Assembly (NCBI GenBank): GCA_003483565.1
Contig: DMYZ01000184.1
Location: 1 to 34,081 of the forward strand
Source: Prevotella sp.
GTDB taxonomy: Bacteria; Bacteroidota; Bacteroidia; Bacteroidales; Bacteroidaceae
DNA length: 34,081 nucleotides
Direction of reading: 5' to 3'
Each line of letters opens with the position of its first letter. Within the stretch, counting starts at the first letter, position 1. Position numbers and translations under genes: made by a program. This document shows positions 31,529 through 34,081 of this stretch, piece after piece. Below the pieces are notes generated by a model. The model was not told the origin of the DNA and did no database searches. It saw only the letters and a list, made by a program, of their open reading frames with translations.

Positions 31529-32134
31529 ATGAAAGCAAAAAAAATTATTATGGCCGTGTCTTGCTGCTTTTCGGTATTCTGCCTTGTATCATGTAATTTA
31601 AATGATGATGACAATAGCAATACAGGTTTGTCTCAGGGGGAGATACAGACAGCTTTTAATACAGTGAAGAACATTCATTTAGGTAAACTTATTTATACTC
31701 CTACTGGCAGCAATAAAAATGACACTCTTAGTATTACCTGGGATATTAATACAGATAGTACAATGACTATCCATAATTTCCCAGTGAGTTCCCTTGCAGA
31801 TAATATTGGAAGTGATTATTCTGATATTAAGACTGCGCTAGAGAAAGAAGGTACTATTGATTTAAACTGTAATATAAGTTTTTATAATCTCAATCCGGTT
31901 GCTTTTCATATTAATCCAATTTATCCATCTTTAGATCTTTCTTATGGTGGAGCTGTTCATAAGATACAAATTATATTCCATCATCTTTGGAATTCTTTTG
32001 GAGTATATAGCAATTCTAACAATGGTAGACTGCAAATGCAGCTTATTGAAACGGGATTTTATGTAGATCAAAAAGAGTATCATGAACTTTCTTCATATAT
32101 GGGTTTTTGGTTTGGAATTGAGAGTATAAAATAA
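31529..32134 (+). CDS. Lipoprotein, DUF4840-like, copy 2, 201 aa
   Basis: Paralogue of the preceding gene. The signal region (MKAKKIIMAVSCCFSVFCLVSC, lipid Cys22) and the NLNDDDN spacer differ from copy 1 at only a few positions. The TDSTMTIHNFPVSSLADNI and LSYGGAVHKIQI segments are also nearly identical, while the region after about residue 155 has diverged strongly. An in-frame ATG at 31514 exists, but the matching part of copy 1 is untranslated leader, so 31529 is preferred. The leader GTTATnATAAAAGTAATC before the ATG is shared by both copies. Confidence 0.72.
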   Translation: MKAKKIIMAVSCCFSVFCLVSCNLNDDDNSNTGLSQGEIQTAFNTVKNIHLGKLIYTPTGSNKNDTLSITWDINTDSTMTIHNFPVSSLADNIGSDYSDIKTALEKEGTIDLNCNISFYNLNPVAFHINPIYPSLDLSYGGAVHKIQIIFHHLWNSFGVYSNSNNGRLQMQLIETGFYVDQKEYHELSSYMGFWFGIESIK

Positions 32135-32156
32135 CAAGATACAAGTATAAAAAAGA

Positions 32157-32194
32157 TGATAAAAGCCATCCCCTTTTTGGGATAGCCTTTATCA
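32157..32194 (+). terminator. Terminator-like hairpin after lipoprotein copy 2
   Basis: The arms 32157-32172 and 32179-32194 pair over 16 positions with two mismatches around a 6-base loop. It is related to the copy 1 terminator (ATCCC-loop-GGGATAGC-TTTAT layout) but lacks a T-run, so it may be weaker. It also faces the convergent panE gene. Confidence 0.65.
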
Positions 32195-32263
32195 CGTATT
32201 TATAAATACTATTTTTATAGAATAAGCCCTATCGATTATAAATGTTTTCTGAGTGTTTATATT

Positions 32264-33184
32264 CTATTTGTTATTTAAAATATATTCTTTTTCTTTGAAT
32301 AGCAATTCTGCTTCCAGCATTTCCAGTCTTTTCATTTCATATCCTGCGGCACGAGCTTCTGCTATCGGGTGCGTATAGAGATAATCTATTTCCATTGGTC
32401 GGTGGAAATCATAGTCAAGTTTCATCGATGGTGAATAAGGGGTCATCAATCTGGTAGAAGCGATGATCTGGTCAGCATAATTCATATCAATATTCTTTAC
32501 TCCCAAGATTTGTGCAGCTTTGATAACTTCACACATCTGTTCATGAATTAATTTCTCCGTAGGTTTGAAAGCCACCAGTTTGTCTGTCTGAGTATTCAGC
32601 GCGACCGTCATTCCGTTGAAAGGCATATTCCATACTGCTTTTTTCCATCTGGCTTCAAGATAGTCTGCCTCATCTGCCTTAAGATCAGCTTCCGTAAAGT
32701 CTTTGACGAGTTCTTTCACTTTATTATCTTTGCAACTATAATTGCCAATATTTATATGTCCTAGATCCAGATGGTCCACTACTCCTGGTTTTGTTTTTGC
32801 AGTACAGATTAATGCAACTCCGGCAGCAAGAGCTGTTTCCGGGAACATACGTTGAACATCAGCTTCCACTCCTATTCCATTTTGAATAAGAAGGACCAGA
32901 GTATCTTTGGATAATAGTGGGGGCAGAAGATTTTTAAGTATTTTTTCTTTAACCGTTTTGATAGCTACGATTACGCAATCCACTTTCGGCATATTTGTGG
33001 TATCATGGTATGCATTAACCCTGTCAAGATGGAAGTTTCCTTCGTAAGAATTAATTTGTAATCCGTGATCTATAACATATTGATAATCACTATGAAAGAG
33101 AAAATGTACCTCTTTCTTTGCACGTGCCAGTTTTGCACCATAATAAGCTCCTATTCCTCCAGAACCCACAATTGCATATCTCAT
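32264..33184 (-). CDS. panE: 2-dehydropantoate 2-reductase, 306 aa
   Basis: NADPH-dependent reduction of ketopantoate to pantoate, the second pantothenate step. The N-terminal Rossmann motif MRYAIVGSGGIGAYYGAKLARA is intact. The family segments CVIVAIKT, LLIQNGIGVEADV and AVWNMPFNGMTVALN (the catalytic Lys just before Ala-Val-Trp) are present, as is the C-terminal SMKLDYDFHRPMEIDYLYTHPIAEA motif, in which Glu and Ser act in substrate binding. Length is normal. It is transcribed alone from a promoter at 33223. Confidence 0.93.
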   Translation of the reverse strand: MRYAIVGSGGIGAYYGAKLARAKKEVHFLFHSDYQYVIDHGLQINSYEGNFHLDRVNAYHDTTNMPKVDCVIVAIKTVKEKILKNLLPPLLSKDTLVLLIQNGIGVEADVQRMFPETALAAGVALICTAKTKPGVVDHLDLGHINIGNYSCKDNKVKELVKDFTEADLKADEADYLEARWKKAVWNMPFNGMTVALNTQTDKLVAFKPTEKLIHEQMCEVIKAAQILGVKNIDMNYADQIIASTRLMTPYSPSMKLDYDFHRPMEIDYLYTHPIAEARAAGYEMKRLEMLEAELLFKEKEYILNNK

Positions 33185-33222
33185 ATAACTTTATATTTTA
33201 TTGTGCATATTATCTTCTAATG

Positions 33223-33230
33223 CAAAGGTA
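33223..33230 (-). promoter_or_regulatory. -7 promoter element for panE
   Basis: On the minus strand this reads TACCTTTG, 39 bases before the panE start. No -33 box at the standard spacing is clear. Confidence 0.6.
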
Positions 33231-33317
33231 TAAAAAAGAAAAAAAACAAAATCACAAGTATGGATAATATTTAAAAAAAATATTATATCTAATTAATATG
33301 TATATAAGGAAATATTG

Positions 33318-33325
33318 TATCTTTG
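33318..33325 (+). promoter_or_regulatory. -7 promoter element for the YitT-family gene
   Basis: TATCTTTG lies 53 bases before the ATG at 33378, in very AT-rich sequence. The -33 region has no clear TTTG. Confidence 0.6.
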
Positions 33326-33377
33326 CAAAAATTTAGGAAAATATAGGTAGATAAAAGTTTTTAAATTTTAATAAAGA

Positions 33378-34081
33378 ATGAATACGAAGAAAATTCGCAT
33401 GGAGCTTCGCGACTATCTCATGATTGCCATTGGTATGGCTTCTTTTTCATTGGGATGGAATTTGTTTCTTTTGCCGACACATATTACGGCTTCTGGTGTG
33501 CCGGGTATTTCAAGTATTGTGTATTGGGCTACAAACATACCACCACAGTATACGTATTTTGTTATTAATTTTTTCCTGCTATGTGCAGCGTTGATGATTT
33601 TGGGGGGGAAGTTTTGTATAAAAACGATTTATGCTGTTTTGGTACAAACCATAATTACAAGTTTCCTGGTCTCTACAACAACAGGATTTCATCTACTTGG
33701 TGACCAGCCCTTTATGGATGCATTGATTGGTGCCATCATGTGTGGCTCTGGTATCGGTTTGGCTTTTTCTTATAATGGATCTTCCGGTGGTACTGATATT
33801 ATAGCGGCCATAGTTAATAAATATCGGGATATATCCTTAGGAAGGGTTATTATGATCTGTGACATTATCATTATCAGTTCTTCATATTTTGTTGTTCATG
33901 ATTTTGAGAAAGTTATTTTCGGCTATGTTGTACTCTATGTGTCTAGTTTCTGCATTGATCAAGTGGTAGATAGCCGTAGGAGGAATGTTCAGTTCTTTAT
34001 TATTTCTGATAAGTATAAAGAGATTGCTTCTCATATAGCAGTTTATCCTCATCGTGGAGCCACGATTATAGAAGCCCACGG
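33378..34081 (+). CDS. YitT-family membrane protein (DUF161/DUF2179), 3' end missing
   Basis: The 234 visible residues contain about five hydrophobic helices (YLMIAIGMASFSLGWNLFLLP, FVINFFLLCAALMIL, AVLVQTIITSFLV, ALIGAIMCGSGIGLAFSY, VIMICDIIIISSSYFVV) followed by the start of the cytosolic C-terminal DUF2179 domain (FFIISDKYKEIASHIA, then HRGATIIEAHG). Conserved YitT features are ASGVPGIS after helix 1 and SYNGSSGGTDIIAAIVNKY. Function of the family is unknown; transport is often assumed. The window end cuts it at HRGATIIEAHG, about 50-60 residues short of the usual end. Confidence 0.87.
   Translation, partial: MNTKKIRMELRDYLMIAIGMASFSLGWNLFLLPTHITASGVPGISSIVYWATNIPPQYTYFVINFFLLCAALMILGGKFCIKTIYAVLVQTIITSFLVSTTTGFHLLGDQPFMDALIGAIMCGSGIGLAFSYNGSSGGTDIIAAIVNKYRDISLGRVIMICDIIIISSSYFVVHDFEKVIFGYVVLYVSSFCIDQVVDSRRRNVQFFIISDKYKEIASHIAVYPHRGATIIEAH

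Noticed and set aside
1..34081. CRISPR array, insertion sequence, prophage or polysaccharide utilisation locus
   Set aside because: I saw no regularly spaced repeats, transposase, phage or SusC/SusD genes; the uronate genes lack the sus pair that would define a utilisation locus.

Overview
The window reads as chromosomal DNA from a member of the Bacteroidales, most likely a Prevotella-type organism. Three things point there. Most intergenic regions carry the Bacteroidetes promoter -7 motif TAnnTTTG. Strong Shine-Dalgarno sites are absent. The protein families are typical of the group: SusD-era style lipoproteins, PorT-like barrels, YhcH/EbgC-type secreted proteins, Leptospira-type citramalate synthase and two-domain ModF-like ABC proteins. 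I see no insertion sequence, phage, integrase, CRISPR array or rRNA. This is mostly ordinary core metabolism, with the interesting signals in the gaps.

Layout. 1-1551: 3' part of an M20 aminoacyl-histidine dipeptidase coupled to a small lipoprotein gene, then a 427-base gap with a doubtful 51-residue ORF. 1979-3424 (-): beta-helix lipoprotein. 3579-3855 (+): a compact self-contained transcription unit (promoter, hairpin, 29-residue membrane peptide, terminator). 3871-4672 (-): a 54-residue membrane protein and a phosphoribosyltransferase-like protein. 4805-6785 (+): exported ENPP-type phosphodiesterase and class A acid phosphatase, probably a nucleotide-scavenging pair. 6867-8282 (-): aspartate ammonia-lyase. 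8493-12190 (+): hexuronate catabolism (uxuA, SDR mannonate oxidoreductase, uxaB). 12305-12943 (+): exported YhcH/YjgK-family protein. 12948-14946 (-): panB and an MFS carrier. 15024-15680 (-): HAD phosphatase. 15756-19222 (+): rsmG, MBL hydrolase, ruvC, ModF-like ABC ATPase. 19258-19434 (-): two identical tRNA-Arg(ACG) genes. 19487-20170 (-): TPR protein. 20258-26630 (-): leucine/isoleucine operon leuA-leuC-leuD-cimA-leuB with a leader-peptide attenuator. 26784-28295 (-): dnaB. 28406-29765 (+): ispE and a Nudix hydrolase. 29816-30508 (-): outer-membrane barrel. 30787-32134 (+): a tandemly duplicated lipoprotein transcription unit. 32264-33184 (-): panE. 33378-end (+): YitT-family membrane protein, cut by the window end.

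How the genes work together. The leu operon supplies every step after the two synthases for both leucine (LeuA, LeuCD, LeuB) and the citramalate route to 2-ketobutyrate and isoleucine (CimA, LeuCD, LeuB). Its leader peptide is richer in isoleucine than leucine codons, which fits that dual role. panB and panE provide two pantothenate steps from separate loci. uxuA, the SDR gene and uxaB convert fructuronate and tagaturonate toward 2-keto-3-deoxygluconate.

The most interesting signals are the Ile/Leu/Val leader peptide with mutually exclusive hairpins at 26444-26590, the small-peptide unit at 3579-3855, and the unusual tRNA-Arg pair. All readings come from inspection alone; no alignment or folding program was run.
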